Below are positions 26,189-35,829 of a DNA stretch of 64,000 nt, one piece after another. Origin of the DNA: Candidatus Thiodiazotropha sp. (ex Monitilora ramsayi) (GTDB taxonomy: Bacteria > Pseudomonadota > Gammaproteobacteria > Chromatiales > Chromatiaceae); NCBI GenBank assembly GCA_025655595.1, contig JAHXIO010000011.1, positions 1-64,000 on the forward strand, written 5' to 3'. Numbering within the stretch: the first letter of the stretch is position 1; each line of letters starts with the position of its first letter. The notes under the pieces were generated by a model. That model was not told the origin of the DNA. It was given only the letters and a program-made list of their open reading frames with translations, and ran no database searches. Made by a program: the position numbers and the translations under genes.

Positions 26189-26638
26189 GAAGTGATGACA
26201 GGTAAATAATAGTTGGTGAAATTCTATTCATTTAGTCTAGCCCACATGCAGGAATGAACTACACATTTCAATCTCTCTTATACACTCTAACTAATTGAGG
26301 TTTTCTTTATACTCAAGACCTAATGATAGAGCACATACGAACAACGCAACAGGTAAATTTCGCGCCTCAATAAAATACTGATTAAGAACAATAGACATCC
26401 ACAGTCTGCATATACATTGCCTGACAGCCTGTGAGTTGTAATATCTACTCAGGCTCGCCATACACCCGTATATGAGCTGCAGCAACCGGACTGGCCATTC
26501 TACAAAGGCTCTTCTCGATAATCAATTAACCATATATCTGCATAGATATTAGACCAACACCCTCATTCTCCAGACCCATAAATCCAACCCAAGAGCACAC
26601 ATTCATTGCTCGAATGGACTTACGACTTGTTATTCACA
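26189..26638. other. A/T-rich spacer without recognised features
   Basis: This lies between the ATP-grasp and YbaK genes. I find no gene with a ribosome site, no terminator and no repeat. A 64-codon reverse-strand frame has an unnatural composition and is rejected. Confidence 0.5.
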
Positions 26639-27109
26639 TTAATGATGGGTCACTACATTGACGCGTTCCGCATCGTCCAATAATCGTGAAAACTGCTTAC
26701 CTGTCACCTTAACAAGATGCTCGTGATCACCTGACTCGAAGTAGATTTCAGACTGATAGAGCAGACTTGAATCAACAAGAGTAATCATTCTATATGCACT
26801 TCCCAGCGGTGGAATCGCTCCACCTTCACAATCCGGAAAAAGCCTGACCAGCTCCTCCTCAGTAGCAAGTCCGACTTCTCGCCCAAGCAGGCGGTGCAGC
26901 TTGCCCAGGTGAACGTGGTAATCTGTTGGTACAACCACCATTAAATACTCATCTCCCTCTCTTACGATAACCGCCTTTGCCAAATGGTCACAGGCAATGT
27001 GGGCTGCACCTGCACTCTCCTTACTCGATCGTGTGTGGGCATGGGGAATCAACTCATACTTGATCGATTTTTTCTCGAGGCTGTTTTTCACAGTTTGGGA
27101 AATACTCAT
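26639..27109 (-). CDS. YbaK/EbsC-family aminoacyl-tRNA deacylase-like protein
   Basis: This 156-residue protein starts at the ATG at 27109 with GGAGG seven bases upstream; a longer frame is possible but lacks a site. It carries the YbaK fold: a conserved Lys in Leu-Ala-Lys-Ala-Val-Ile-Val near residue 44 and Gly-Ala-Ile-Pro-Pro-Leu-Gly near residue 98. Such proteins hydrolyse mischarged aminoacyl-tRNAs in trans, for example Cys-tRNA(Pro). The exact misacylation target cannot be read from sequence. Confidence 0.88.
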   Translation of the reverse strand: MSISQTVKNSLEKKSIKYELIPHAHTRSSKESAGAAHIACDHLAKAVIVREGDEYLMVVVPTDYHVHLGKLHRLLGREVGLATEEELVRLFPDCEGGAIPPLGSAYRMITLVDSSLLYQSEIYFESGDHEHLVKVTGKQFSRLLDDAERVNVVTHH

Positions 27110-27418
27110 GGCAAGCCTCCACATAGATAGACTGAAAGTACTGCCACTACGTATGGTGATTCTATTTCTATAGTGCAGAATTATTCTTTTGTGTGGAATC
27201 AACCACATATTGTAAGTGAATATTCGATACCCTCCATTTCAGCTGACATAAAATCACCGATATGCCAGGAATGTAAATATTCCACAATTCTTCTACATAA
27301 TTTCTCACTGATAGCCTTACTGCATCAGCCTATATTTAGAATAAATCATGAACGCATTGTTTTCAGGGAGGAAAAAACCATACGCACAATCAGAAGCATG
27401 GCCTGAAAGGAGCGAAAA
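27110..27418. other. Divergent spacer between the YbaK-like gene and a small unknown gene
   Basis: This should hold promoters for both flanking genes. Two overlapping short frames here have biased, unnatural composition and I do not accept them. No clear operator or hairpin is seen. Confidence 0.4.
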
Positions 27419-27700
27419 ATGTCAAATCTCTATGCCACAGCCTATGAAACCTCCGCAGCCGGTATCCAGGGACAGGACCATGATGAAACAAATTCACTCA
27501 AGAACGATATTGCAAAGTGGCAGTGCAGCATCCGTGAGTTAGAAGCGATTTCGACCCACCTTCGTAACACCGGAAAACATGTGGCAGCAGATCACGTGGA
27601 TATCCGCATCATGTCATTGCTCGAAAAAAAGATATACCTAAAAGCTGTTGCACAAAGCCGACGAAAACGTCTAAGGACCAAACAACAATCTGATTATTAG
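27419..27700 (+). CDS. Small hypothetical protein
   Basis: This 93-residue soluble protein starts at an ATG with AAAGGAGCG seven bases upstream, a strong ribosome site. The first 25 residues look disordered (Thr, Ser, Gln, Asp). The rest is predicted helical with a heptad-like spacing and a very basic end (Arg-Arg-Lys-Arg-Leu-Arg). Possibly a small coiled-coil or nucleic-acid-associated protein, but I recognise no family. It stands alone, followed by a spacer of almost 800 bases. Confidence 0.6.
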   Translation: MSNLYATAYETSAAGIQGQDHDETNSLKNDIAKWQCSIRELEAISTHLRNTGKHVAADHVDIRIMSLLEKKIYLKAVAQSRRKRLRTKQQSDY

Positions 27701-28493
27701 CTTCGATATCTTGTTGATATATATACTAAGTCAATGACAAAATTCCTTGAAACCCCCTTGAGATAGCAAGCGCAGAATCAAGAGACTCGCCTTAGTTTTT
27801 TCACTTGCAGCCCTAACGATCTATACAGTCTTACGCGGCTATCGCCGATGTACTACAGCCTCACGCCATACGCGGTCAAAAATCATTACTCGATCTTTCA
27901 GGCTTCCCCGATATAATAGATCCGTGCCCTGCCCCAAAGCGTAGCGATAATCTCTCTATTTTAGGCATGGGGAAAACCCACCAACCGATTGAGATCAGCC
28001 GTATGTCCGCTGCTATCTCGTAGACTTCTCCCTCGATACAGCAGCTCCCTCTCTTGACTACACAAGGATAGGAGACCAGATTCACCCTCTCATATTAAAC
28101 GCAGGACATGCAGATACCACAATATCGCGCTGTATTTAATAGATGATGATTGACTCCACTCCGGCGCTAAGTGCCATAACCAAAGCCCGTGAAGTGACTT
28201 CACCGAACCAAAAGAGATGTGTAGTGGAATTTTGGATAAACCCAAAATGTAGCAACAGCCAACTGACCCAAGATGTTCATTAAATAAACCCCATTAGTTA
28301 CCGAAACTCAAATACACATAGTATGTAAATCATCTTTCAATCTTTATCTGTCACTCAGGTCTACAATGAAGAGACGAAATCTGCACAACCCAAAGCCGTT
28401 ACTACGTGCAGGCAGGATACTAAGGATGATTCAACAAAGGATACCCTTATTTGCCATTTCTTTATAATACTCAATGGCTTACAGAGAGAGATC
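27701..28493. other. Long spacer before the sugar dehydrogenase gene
   Basis: No credible gene. A reverse-strand frame at 27876-28085 encodes a Trp/Pro-containing 69-residue chain with no ribosome site; it may be a relic of an older coding region, but I cannot identify it. The final 200 bases are A/T-rich and probably promoter-bearing for the gene at 28494. Confidence 0.4.
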
Positions 28494-29666
28494 ATGAGAC
28501 TCAACACAAAACAGTCTGAAAATAACCAGTTGTTCCTATTCAGACTAATGGCTGCTTACACACTATTCTCACTTATATTTCCAACACTGGCCTGTGCAGC
28601 AGCCACCATAGAGACAGAAAAGCACTCGATCACATATCAGATTGTCACCAGCGGTCTGTCACACCCCTGGTCTCTTGCATTTCTGCCCGATGGCCGCTTC
28701 TTGGTGACTGAGAGGAACGGTCAACTCAAACGGGTCGATACTCAAGGTAATCAGGAAAAAGTGCTGATCGAAGATCTTTCGCCGATCGAACAACACGGGC
28801 AGGGCGGCCTGCTCGATGTAGTACTCCACCCAGATTTCAAGGACAACCGCTGGGTCTATCTCTCTTTTGCCGAAAAGGGCAAGGGGGGCTATGGAACGGC
28901 GGTGGCACGTGGAAAACTGATAGACAACCGCATAAACGGCGCCGAGGTCATCTTTCGCATGGCATGGAAAACTCACTCAACCCGCCACTTCGGCTCCCGC
29001 CTGATATTTGACAATGAAGGCTTCCTTTATATCACACTGGGTGACCGCGGCGACCGCCCACGTGCACAAGACTTAGGAGACCACGCCGGATCACTCATTC
29101 GTCTCCATGATGACGGCAGTATACCCAAGGACAATCCCTTTGCAGGCAGGCTTTTCGCCAAGAAAGAGATCTATAGCTACGGCCATCGTAATATACAAGG
29201 GGCTGCTATTCACCCCGACACTGGCGAGTTGTGGATTCACGAGCATGGTCCCCAGGGGGGCGATGAGATCAACATCCCACTACCGGGCAAGAACTATGGC
29301 TGGCCGATTATCACCTATGGTGCAAACTATGGAACCGGTACCAAAATCGGTGAAGGCACACACAAGACGGGGATGGAACAACCCGTCTATCACTGGACTC
29401 CTTCCATCGCACCATCAGGTATGGCCTTTTATGATGCTGACCGATTCAGTCATTGGAAAGGCAGTCTTTTTGTCGGTTCACTCAAATTCCGCCTGCTGAC
29501 AAGACTGGAACTGGATGGTGAACAAGTCATTCATGAGGAGCGCCTACTGAGTGGAGAGCTCGGCAGAATACGTGATGTTCGACAAGGCCCAGATGGCCTG
29601 CTCTACCTGCTCACGGACGATGACAATGGAAAACTGGTACGAGTGTTGCCTTCGCCGGACAGATAA
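28494..29666 (+). CDS. PQQ-dependent aldose sugar dehydrogenase (YliI/Asd type)
   Basis: This 390-residue periplasmic protein has a signal peptide (hydrophobic part about residues 17-35). It has the soluble glucose dehydrogenase six-bladed propeller signature: Pro-Trp-Ser-Leu-Ala-Phe-Leu-Pro-Asp-Gly near residue 57, the His of Gly-Gly-Leu-Leu-Asp-Val near 103, Gly-His-Arg-Asn near 234, Glu-His-Gly-Pro-Gln-Gly-Gly-Asp-Glu-Ile near 252 and Asn-Tyr-Gly-Trp-Pro. These bind PQQ and calcium and oxidise aldoses in the periplasm. No pqq synthesis genes are in the window, so the cofactor must come from elsewhere. Confidence 0.92.
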   Translation: MRLNTKQSENNQLFLFRLMAAYTLFSLIFPTLACAAATIETEKHSITYQIVTSGLSHPWSLAFLPDGRFLVTERNGQLKRVDTQGNQEKVLIEDLSPIEQHGQGGLLDVVLHPDFKDNRWVYLSFAEKGKGGYGTAVARGKLIDNRINGAEVIFRMAWKTHSTRHFGSRLIFDNEGFLYITLGDRGDRPRAQDLGDHAGSLIRLHDDGSIPKDNPFAGRLFAKKEIYSYGHRNIQGAAIHPDTGELWIHEHGPQGGDEINIPLPGKNYGWPIITYGANYGTGTKIGEGTHKTGMEQPVYHWTPSIAPSGMAFYDADRFSHWKGSLFVGSLKFRLLTRLELDGEQVIHEERLLSGELGRIRDVRQGPDGLLYLLTDDDNGKLVRVLPSPDR

Positions 29667-29696
29667 AAGTAATCACCTTAGCGGCTGAGTTCCATA

Positions 29697-30230
29697 TTAT
29701 TCTGCGAGCTCCATAGCCTCCCAAATAGCAGCGATACCGGCTTGTGCGCAAGTACCGTCGATGCTGTCCCGCTCTGACTTTCCAGGGCGCGCGCCAGACA
29801 CACCGATAGCCCCGACAGTTTCACCTTGCGCCACGATTTGCAATCCGCCCCCTACCAATAGAGCACCCGGATTGTTCTGTACCTGATTGGGGATACGTCC
29901 CTCCTCCAGCATGGCGGCCAAATCCGCGGTTGACTGCCGAAAACTGTTGGACGTCCAGGCTTTTCTGATCGCAGTCTCAACTGTATGCGGCCCGGCAAAT
30001 CTGTCGCGAAGCAGCGCTTGAAGGTTACCTCCCCTGTCAACCACTGCAACGGCAACCGAATAACCTCTCTTTCGACAGTCAGAGAGCGAAGCCCACGCCG
30101 CCTTATCCGCAAACTCCACACTTAAACTGCGGTATCTCTCTAACACTGCTACTTCTGCATATGCTGATGGGATAGCGATAAAAGTGAGAAGAAGAGATAT
30201 CAGCAGTGAGATAACTTTGTGTTTAGTCAT
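29697..30230 (-). CDS. Secreted GlcG/HbpS-family haem-binding-like protein
   Basis: This 177-residue protein has a signal peptide (residues 1-25). The GlcG/HbpS (DUF336) fold is indicated by Val-Ala-Val-Val-Asp-Arg-Gly-Gly, the Ala-x-x-Lys-Ala-Trp-Thr segment and Gly-Ala-Ile-Gly-Val-Ser-Gly-Ala near the C-terminus. Some members bind haem or take part in redox sensing. Others accompany glycolate or alcohol oxidation genes, often as PQQ dehydrogenase neighbours, and here it converges on a PQQ sugar dehydrogenase 30 bases away. The function here is unproven. Confidence 0.85.
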   Translation of the reverse strand: MTKHKVISLLISLLLTFIAIPSAYAEVAVLERYRSLSVEFADKAAWASLSDCRKRGYSVAVAVVDRGGNLQALLRDRFAGPHTVETAIRKAWTSNSFRQSTADLAAMLEEGRIPNQVQNNPGALLVGGGLQIVAQGETVGAIGVSGARPGKSERDSIDGTCAQAGIAAIWEAMELAE

Positions 30231-30422
30231 AAATACAGGTCTCCTGAGGACTAATCGTTACAATATCGTCATCAGGTTCTCACGTCGCAATCCTTGTCAA
30301 TGTAACAAATGTTACACTTCACGACATAAAGTTGGGAACATCGATTCATATGTAAGATATCAGGCCGCAGACCAGACCTATGAAAGAGGCAATACAGCCG
30401 GCGACCTGAAGAGCACTTTCAA

Positions 30423-31145
30423 CTACTTCTTCATTGCTTTAATGGCATCGTCTGTTGTCATTACGGCATTCGCGATCAGACCGTAGTTCACCACCGCCGC
30501 ATTGTAAGCATCCTTGCCCGGTGCAGCCACAGCGTCTTTAACGACGACAACCTTGAAACCATTTTCAACCAGTTCCCGCAAGTGAGAATCGGTACATAGA
30601 TTAGCGGCCAATCCCGCCAATACAACTGTATCGATACCGTTGCTTCTCAGCTGCAGCAGAAGATCGTTGCTGTCAGGTCCATAAACCTTGTGGGGACTGG
30701 TGACAACCGTCTTCCCATCCAGTATGTATGACTTGTACTTCGGGAGAAAATCGGCGCCCGTATTTTTCAGACCATCCGCATATACGGCATCCTTTCTTCC
30801 GAATACCTTCAGCTCGAGCAGTTGCTTCTGCAAAGCACCCGGATTTTTCCAGCTATGGTCGTGCTGAAAGTAGGCATGCGGGCTGACAAACACTGGAATA
30901 GACTGACTTTTAGCCGTTTTAAACAATCTCTCGATATTATCTATGGTACCGAGTGATTTAAGATTTTCCTCGAATAAGCCGTATGCGACACCTTTCTCAT
31001 TGAGGAAATCGTTTTGCGGATCAGTCACTACCAGAGCGATCCGTCCTTCGGGGAGAGCCAATGACTCTTTCCCCTTATCTGAGGCTACTGAAGCCGCTGA
31101 TGAGAAAATCAAGGCACATGAGAGTGCGAGTGTGAATAACTTCAT
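30423..31145 (-). CDS. Secreted isochorismatase-family cysteine hydrolase
   Basis: This 240-residue protein starts at the ATG at 31145, with AGGAAA nine bases upstream, and has a signal peptide ending near Ala-Ser-Val-Ala-Ser (residue 22). It has the family triad: Asp in Val-Thr-Asp-Pro-Gln-Asn-Asp-Phe, a downstream Lys, and the nucleophilic Cys in Ala-Ala-Asn-Leu-Cys-Thr-Asp-Ser. Related enzymes hydrolyse isochorismate, nicotinamide or other amides. A periplasmic location is unusual for the family. The substrate is unknown, and it may form a unit with the GlcG-like gene downstream. Confidence 0.85.
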   Translation of the reverse strand: MKLFTLALSCALIFSSAASVASDKGKESLALPEGRIALVVTDPQNDFLNEKGVAYGLFEENLKSLGTIDNIERLFKTAKSQSIPVFVSPHAYFQHDHSWKNPGALQKQLLELKVFGRKDAVYADGLKNTGADFLPKYKSYILDGKTVVTSPHKVYGPDSNDLLLQLRSNGIDTVVLAGLAANLCTDSHLRELVENGFKVVVVKDAVAAPGKDAYNAAVVNYGLIANAVMTTDDAIKAMKK

Positions 31146-31387
31146 GGTCTGTTTCCTGCTGTTGATTGATAGAACCCACGTCATGACACTCAGGCGGATC
31201 AACAACCAGTGATCCTGCTGGCGTCAGGAGCACTTTATTAGCAGAGTGAATGAGGATATGTAGCTTATGCTACATAGCAATAAAAACACTTTACTCATTC
31301 AAGTCAATCATCCAGATCTTTCTCTCTATCAGTCAGCATTGGCGAAATTCTATATATCAGGCGCTCCACAATATTCGTTTTTTCATG

Positions 31388-31765
31388 TTAGTGTGGATTC
31401 GGAAGCAGCCTCGCCCCTGTTCTGATCTCATCATTCTTGCCCCAGGCCTTCAGCGCGTCTACAAACCATCCAGGTTTGGTGGGGTGTGGCATGACAACAA
31501 TGTGCTCAACAAAAAAACTACCATCTGCATGAAATAAGAGCGTACCCAGTTTCTTTCCCTGTTCATTCAGCCAATCACCAACGAGGCTGTATTCACTATT
31601 AGAAGGATCTCTTTCCAATCGATATTCAGCTTCTGCGGGTCGCTTGAGGTCGACTTCATTGGCGCAAAATCCTAACTTATCGATCTCTTCGTAGAAGCGA
31701 TCAAGTACTTCATTCGCAAGCATTTCAACTTTAAAAAACCTCAGTGCAACAGACTCTTCCATCAT
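31388..31765 (-). CDS. Small soluble protein of unknown function
   Basis: This protein has about 125 residues, starting at one of two adjacent ATGs (31765 or 31762) with a GAGA element just upstream. No signal or membrane segment. The charged N-terminal half is helical, and the C-terminal half has Phe-Phe-Val-Glu-His-Ile-Val-Val-Met-Pro-His-Pro, which looks like the core of a beta sheet. Composition and codon use are those of a real gene. I do not recognise the family and no neighbour hints at a role. Confidence 0.6.
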   Translation of the reverse strand: MMEESVALRFFKVEMLANEVLDRFYEEIDKLGFCANEVDLKRPAEAEYRLERDPSNSEYSLVGDWLNEQGKKLGTLLFHADGSFFVEHIVVMPHPTKPGWFVDALKAWGKNDEIRTGARLLPNPH

Positions 31766-32276
31766 TTTCTCACTATAGCGGACAAGCAAACACGATGAAT
31801 TGTCTCCTAGTATAATTACAGTCTTATGAAACAGAGCTGATCTTTATGTGTCTTGAAATCCGATAAAATCGAGCCAGTTTTCAAAGCTTACATCACGTAC
31901 TGAATCCTCATTCTTTTTTTTAGCTTCCTTTGAATTTACATACTGAGTCCGCTGGAATGATCCGACTATGAAAAGCCATTGGCACATACATTGGGGCGTG
32001 AAATGCATATGAGCTGTTGACCTATTGAGTTCAGAATCTGAATCTTAAAGAGACTCAATACCCTCAACTTTCAATAGCTTTTTAATTCAAATACTTATAA
32101 TTTCTATGGCTGATCTGTTCACCGCAATTGATATGCGGTGTTATTGTCTACAGAATAATTAAGTATTGAAGCCATACTCATAGGCGACAGATAGGTTTAT
32201 ATTTGACGATGACCTCACACCCGATATCATCAACTCAGGTTAACAAGCGCTATTGGGTGGAGCGAGACTTCGTGTG
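31766..32276. other. A/T-rich spacer
   Basis: This lies between an unknown reverse-strand gene and a small candidate membrane protein. No gene, terminator or sizeable repeat was found. Confidence 0.4.
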
Positions 32277-32426
32277 ATGATAACGCCGACACGAGTAGGA
32301 GTCCTGCTGATCCTTCTGCTCATTATCGCGTTGGCATCCTGGTCGAAGCTCAGATTTGTAGATGAGGACGCACAAGAGCCTCAACGCTGGAGGCTAGAAG
32401 AGTACCCCGGCCTGCAACAAAATTAG
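32277..32426 (+). CDS. Candidate small membrane protein
   Basis: This 49-residue frame has a strongly hydrophobic span (residues 7-22, Leu/Ile-rich), followed by a charged, Trp-containing tail. GGAG lies about 14 bases upstream of the ATG and 11 upstream of an in-frame GTG at 32274. The topology, a positively charged N-terminus, one span and an acidic tail, is sensible for a single-pass inner-membrane protein. It could instead be the preserved 5' end of a lost envelope gene. Only composition supports it. Confidence 0.45.
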   Translation: MITPTRVGVLLILLLIIALASWSKLRFVDEDAQEPQRWRLEEYPGLQQN

Positions 32427-32741
32427 ATTCATTTGTCATTGAACATAACCACAAACGGCTGACTTTTTGGCTGATCAGTTGCATTCGATATGCCTGATAA
32501 CCCTGTGAGATACCCAATATTGGATCATCACAAGACCCTCAAACTGGCTCTACTTCCAAATAAACACAAAATATTATCATTAATAATCAATAGGTTATTA
32601 ATATACAAATAGCTTACTCTTCTAGCACCCACTAAATTTAATTTTATTTGTATATTATGAATTTCTTATAATACTGAATTAGGAAGTTACTTCATAAGCG
32701 TCAGGAACATTTAACGCAAATGGGCAAGAGGGGATCGAACG
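32427..32741. promoter_or_regulatory. A/T-rich promoter region of the coiled-coil/SPOR gene
   Basis: A dyad ATTAATAA-N8-TTATTAAT occupies 32579-32602. A plausible sigma-70 promoter follows, TTATTT at 32644 and TATAAT at 32667 with 17 bases between, ending about 70 bases before the gene start. Confidence 0.45.
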
Positions 32742-34310
32742 ATGTCAAAAACAACACAAACCACAAAGCAGGCTGCGCAAAGCGCAAAAAAAATTCGCAA
32801 AGCCGTAACACATAACCTGGTTGAGTTGGACGAAAAGGGAGTCGAACGCACCAACCCGAATGAGCTCAACCAAAAGATCAACCAGATCGACACCGATTTG
32901 GATACCCTCAGAAGTGAACTGAGCAGTACCAATAAGGGTCTGAAAACCAGCCTTTCAGACCTTAGTGATAAAGATACCGATCTCACCACTCGGGTATCGG
33001 AAGCCTATCAGAAACTTGGCGCACTCGATGCCTCTTATCAATCACTGACTGAGAAATCGGCCAATATCAGCAAAGAGATCAAAACCATCTCAAAGACTAT
33101 CAATGAGGTCAGCCAGAAATCGGATGAGGATATCGGCAATCTGAGCGATGGCTATGAACAGTTAATCGCAAGAACCGAAGAGCTGGCCCACAAATCAAAG
33201 CTGACCACGCAGAACCTCAATAAAAGCATCAAAGCCAACGCCAAGGCAATCAAGGAGATCGAGCAAAACCTGCTCGCCGAGATCGATGGCGTGGACAAGA
33301 ATAGTCAGGCGCGTGATGAGACACTCAATGAGACAACCAAGGGCCTCGAAGACAATCTGACCAAGGCTGAGGAGGAAATCCGCACCAGCCAGGCCAAACT
33401 GTTAAAGATGCAGGCGGTCGATCAGGCACTGGAAAAACGGTCTGAAGCCCTGGAAGCCACAGCAGCGGAACTGACAAAAAAGAGCCGCGAGCTATCGAGA
33501 TCGACAACCACTCTCAATCAGCGTACCGGGCAACTGGCCGAGGCGATCGATGCACTACAGGTGATGTCGGAAGAACACAAAGGTCTTATCATCGATCTAC
33601 AGGATCGCGCAGAAAGGACAGCCAGCGCACTGGTTGCATTGATCATGCAGGAGAAACGCCACTTCCGTCTGTTGGGTGGTGGGCTGGCCCTCTTTCTTCT
33701 GGCCTTCATCGGCTACATGTTTTATCAGAGCGCCAACTGGAACAGCGAGTCGGTTAACAATGCCTCTCTACAGGCGGGATTGAGTAATCTCAGCAATGAT
33801 CTCGCCGTCACCGACAACGACGTCGCCCGGGTGGACAACCAGGTTGCGGAGGTCCAGGGTCAGATGGTGCAAGCCGACAACAAACTGCAGGCCGAGATCT
33901 CCGATATTAACCAAAAGATCGCCACTATCGGCGACCATGTGGACAGCCTGGATGGCAGAATGAACAACATCCGTCCCCATAAGTCATTCGGTAACGGTAA
34001 TGTCATTCACGGTCCAGAGTGGCTGGCGGCACAAGCGGCCGGACAGTTTGTCATCCACCTGGCCACAGTTTCTGAGAAGCAAGCACTATACAAGCTTGCG
34101 GAGCGCTACAGTCACTATCTGAAAGATGATCTGGCCTACTTACCGATAGATGTCAACGGGTCTCAACGCTTCGCCCTCGTGTATGGACAGTTCGAGAACG
34201 AGGCCAAAGCGACTTCCGCCATGTCAGGCATGCCTCGCTACATAGAGCGACAGCGCCCTTCGGTGCATCAGATGGGTACGGTGCAACGGTATCTTGCGGA
34301 TGGTTCATAA
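32742..34310 (+). CDS. Coiled-coil membrane protein with C-terminal SPOR-like domain
   Basis: The protein has 522 residues. The cytoplasmic part (about 1-305) is one long run of Lys/Glu/Ser/Thr-rich heptads, predicted as extended coiled coil. A membrane span follows at about 308-327. A second, shorter coiled coil (about 335-405) leads to a final domain (about 425-500) that looks like SPOR: Gly-Gln-Phe-Val-Ile-His-Leu-Ala-Thr-Val, then Phe-Ala-Leu-Val-Tyr-Gly-Gln-Phe. SPOR domains bind denuded peptidoglycan at septa. The layout suggests a link between a cytoplasmic filament or partner and the cell wall, perhaps in division or cell shape. No close known relative comes to mind. Confidence 0.75.
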   Translation: MSKTTQTTKQAAQSAKKIRKAVTHNLVELDEKGVERTNPNELNQKINQIDTDLDTLRSELSSTNKGLKTSLSDLSDKDTDLTTRVSEAYQKLGALDASYQSLTEKSANISKEIKTISKTINEVSQKSDEDIGNLSDGYEQLIARTEELAHKSKLTTQNLNKSIKANAKAIKEIEQNLLAEIDGVDKNSQARDETLNETTKGLEDNLTKAEEEIRTSQAKLLKMQAVDQALEKRSEALEATAAELTKKSRELSRSTTTLNQRTGQLAEAIDALQVMSEEHKGLIIDLQDRAERTASALVALIMQEKRHFRLLGGGLALFLLAFIGYMFYQSANWNSESVNNASLQAGLSNLSNDLAVTDNDVARVDNQVAEVQGQMVQADNKLQAEISDINQKIATIGDHVDSLDGRMNNIRPHKSFGNGNVIHGPEWLAAQAAGQFVIHLATVSEKQALYKLAERYSHYLKDDLAYLPIDVNGSQRFALVYGQFENEAKATSAMSGMPRYIERQRPSVHQMGTVQRYLADGS

Positions 34311-34624
34311 CAACAAGTCGGTCAGTATGTCGTAATATCAATCTTGGTATTTCAAACTCATCCGGCACCGGAACGTTAATTCGAACCGGTGCCGAATGTT
34401 CTTCCTGCGGGCTGCGCTGTCGACATCTCCCCCCTGTCATCGATGGACTGGACGTACTAATGACCAGGTACAACCACCCTACCCTATACGTCTTCTTACC
34501 AGGTTCACCGGCAATTGCATACTAAACTCACTCCCGCATCTATCACCTCGCCCAGCACCTGCTATCATTGATGAACCGTTCATCACTCGCCCCATACTAC
34601 GGCAATCGTCATGATCGGAATCCG
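34311..34624. terminator. Spacer with a large hairpin after the SPOR gene
   Basis: A perfect nine-base stem, CGGCACCGG at 34363-34371 and CCGGTGCCG at 34386-34394, with a 14-base loop, lies 53 bases after the stop. It has no T tract, so it may be a weak or factor-dependent terminator. The rest of the stretch shows nothing clear. Confidence 0.5.
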
Positions 34625-35545
34625 ATGAAACAAGAGGCACAATTCGTAAAACTCCCCGACGGTAGAAGGCTGGCCTATGCCGATTATGGGAGCCCGGATG
34701 GTACACCGGTAATCTACTGTCACGGCTTTCCCGGCTCCCGTCTTGAGGCGGCGCTTTTCGAGGCGCCGGCTCGTCAATACAATTTACGGGTCATTGCGCC
34801 GGAGCGTAGCGGACTGGGCGAATCCGAGCCCTATCCCGATCGACGACTACTCGACTGGGCATCGGATGTGGCAGCCCTTGCTGATCAGCTCGGGATCGAG
34901 CGCTTCTTTCTCATTGGCGTCTCCGGCGGAGGCCCCTATGCCATGGCATGCGCTTATCAATATGCTGACCGTTTGAGCGGGATCAGCCTGGTCTGCCCAC
35001 TGGGACCATTGGATCAACCCGGTATGCTCGAAGCCATGCGCTGGCACGCCCGAATCAATTTCAGATCGATCAGCATCACACCGCTGTTATCAACACTGGC
35101 CTTCCGACTCGCGGTTATTCCCTTGGCCCAGCGATGGCCACAGGGGATCTATCAGATAATGCTCGCTATAGCACCGCCTCCCGATGCTGATGTTCTGAAC
35201 CGGTCCGATGTCCGGACAGTGATTACCGCTTCCATCCACGAAGCCATCCGTCAGGGGTCAAAATATCTACTGCAGGAAATGGCCCTCTATACCCAACCCT
35301 GGGGATTCGACCCGGCAGACATATCCCTGCCGGTTCGCCTCTGGCATGGCACAGCTGATGAAACAGTGCCAATTCTGCATAGCCAAAGTCTGGCAAAGCG
35401 GTTACCCAACTGTAAAACCCATTTCGTTGATGGTGAAGGGCATTTCTCCCTCCCTATAGATCGGATGGACCAGATTATCGAAGATCTTTTCGCAAGCAGG
35501 ATCAACCGCCAGGTAACAGGCATCGTTGACGAGCGTGATCCATAG
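34625..35545 (+). CDS. Alpha/beta-fold hydrolase
   Basis: This 306-residue protein starts at the ATG at 34625; an earlier ATG would add 19 residues of poor quality. It shows the alpha/beta hydrolase core: the oxyanion-hole His-Gly-Phe-Pro-Gly-Ser near residue 32, the nucleophile elbow Gly-Val-Ser-Gly-Gly-Gly near residue 99, Asp in His-Gly-Thr-Ala-Asp-Glu and the final His in Gly-Glu-Gly-His-Phe-Ser. The substrate cannot be inferred from sequence, and no pathway genes flank it. Probably cytosolic. Confidence 0.9.
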   Translation: MKQEAQFVKLPDGRRLAYADYGSPDGTPVIYCHGFPGSRLEAALFEAPARQYNLRVIAPERSGLGESEPYPDRRLLDWASDVAALADQLGIERFFLIGVSGGGPYAMACAYQYADRLSGISLVCPLGPLDQPGMLEAMRWHARINFRSISITPLLSTLAFRLAVIPLAQRWPQGIYQIMLAIAPPPDADVLNRSDVRTVITASIHEAIRQGSKYLLQEMALYTQPWGFDPADISLPVRLWHGTADETVPILHSQSLAKRLPNCKTHFVDGEGHFSLPIDRMDQIIEDLFASRINRQVTGIVDERDP

Positions 35546-35829
35546 CGGAAGATCACACTAGTGAGTGATCGCACATAGACCCATTCAGGTTGATTTATGA
35601 ATTATCGATGTTATTCATCTGCGGGGCTCAAAAGTAAGATCTGGAATAACTTGATCGAAGTAAAAAAACCGAATGGATAATATTTCCCGTCTCAACAGGC
35701 TGACATATCGGATCTATCGGCACACAACCGTTGGATGCAAATACTGAGCTGAAACAAGGATAGATATATGCTCAGAAGTTTTGTGCGCCGATATTATTAC
35801 TCTACCAGTCGTGTCAATTATCAATTGGC

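Noticed and set aside
27876..28085. Reverse-strand 69-codon frame
   Set aside because: No ribosome site and no recognised family; kept only as a remark on the spacer.
34363..34394. tRNA-like arm (GGTTCGAA on the reverse strand)
   Set aside because: The bases form a hairpin with a 14-base loop, not a T-arm, and no acceptor or anticodon stem can be built.
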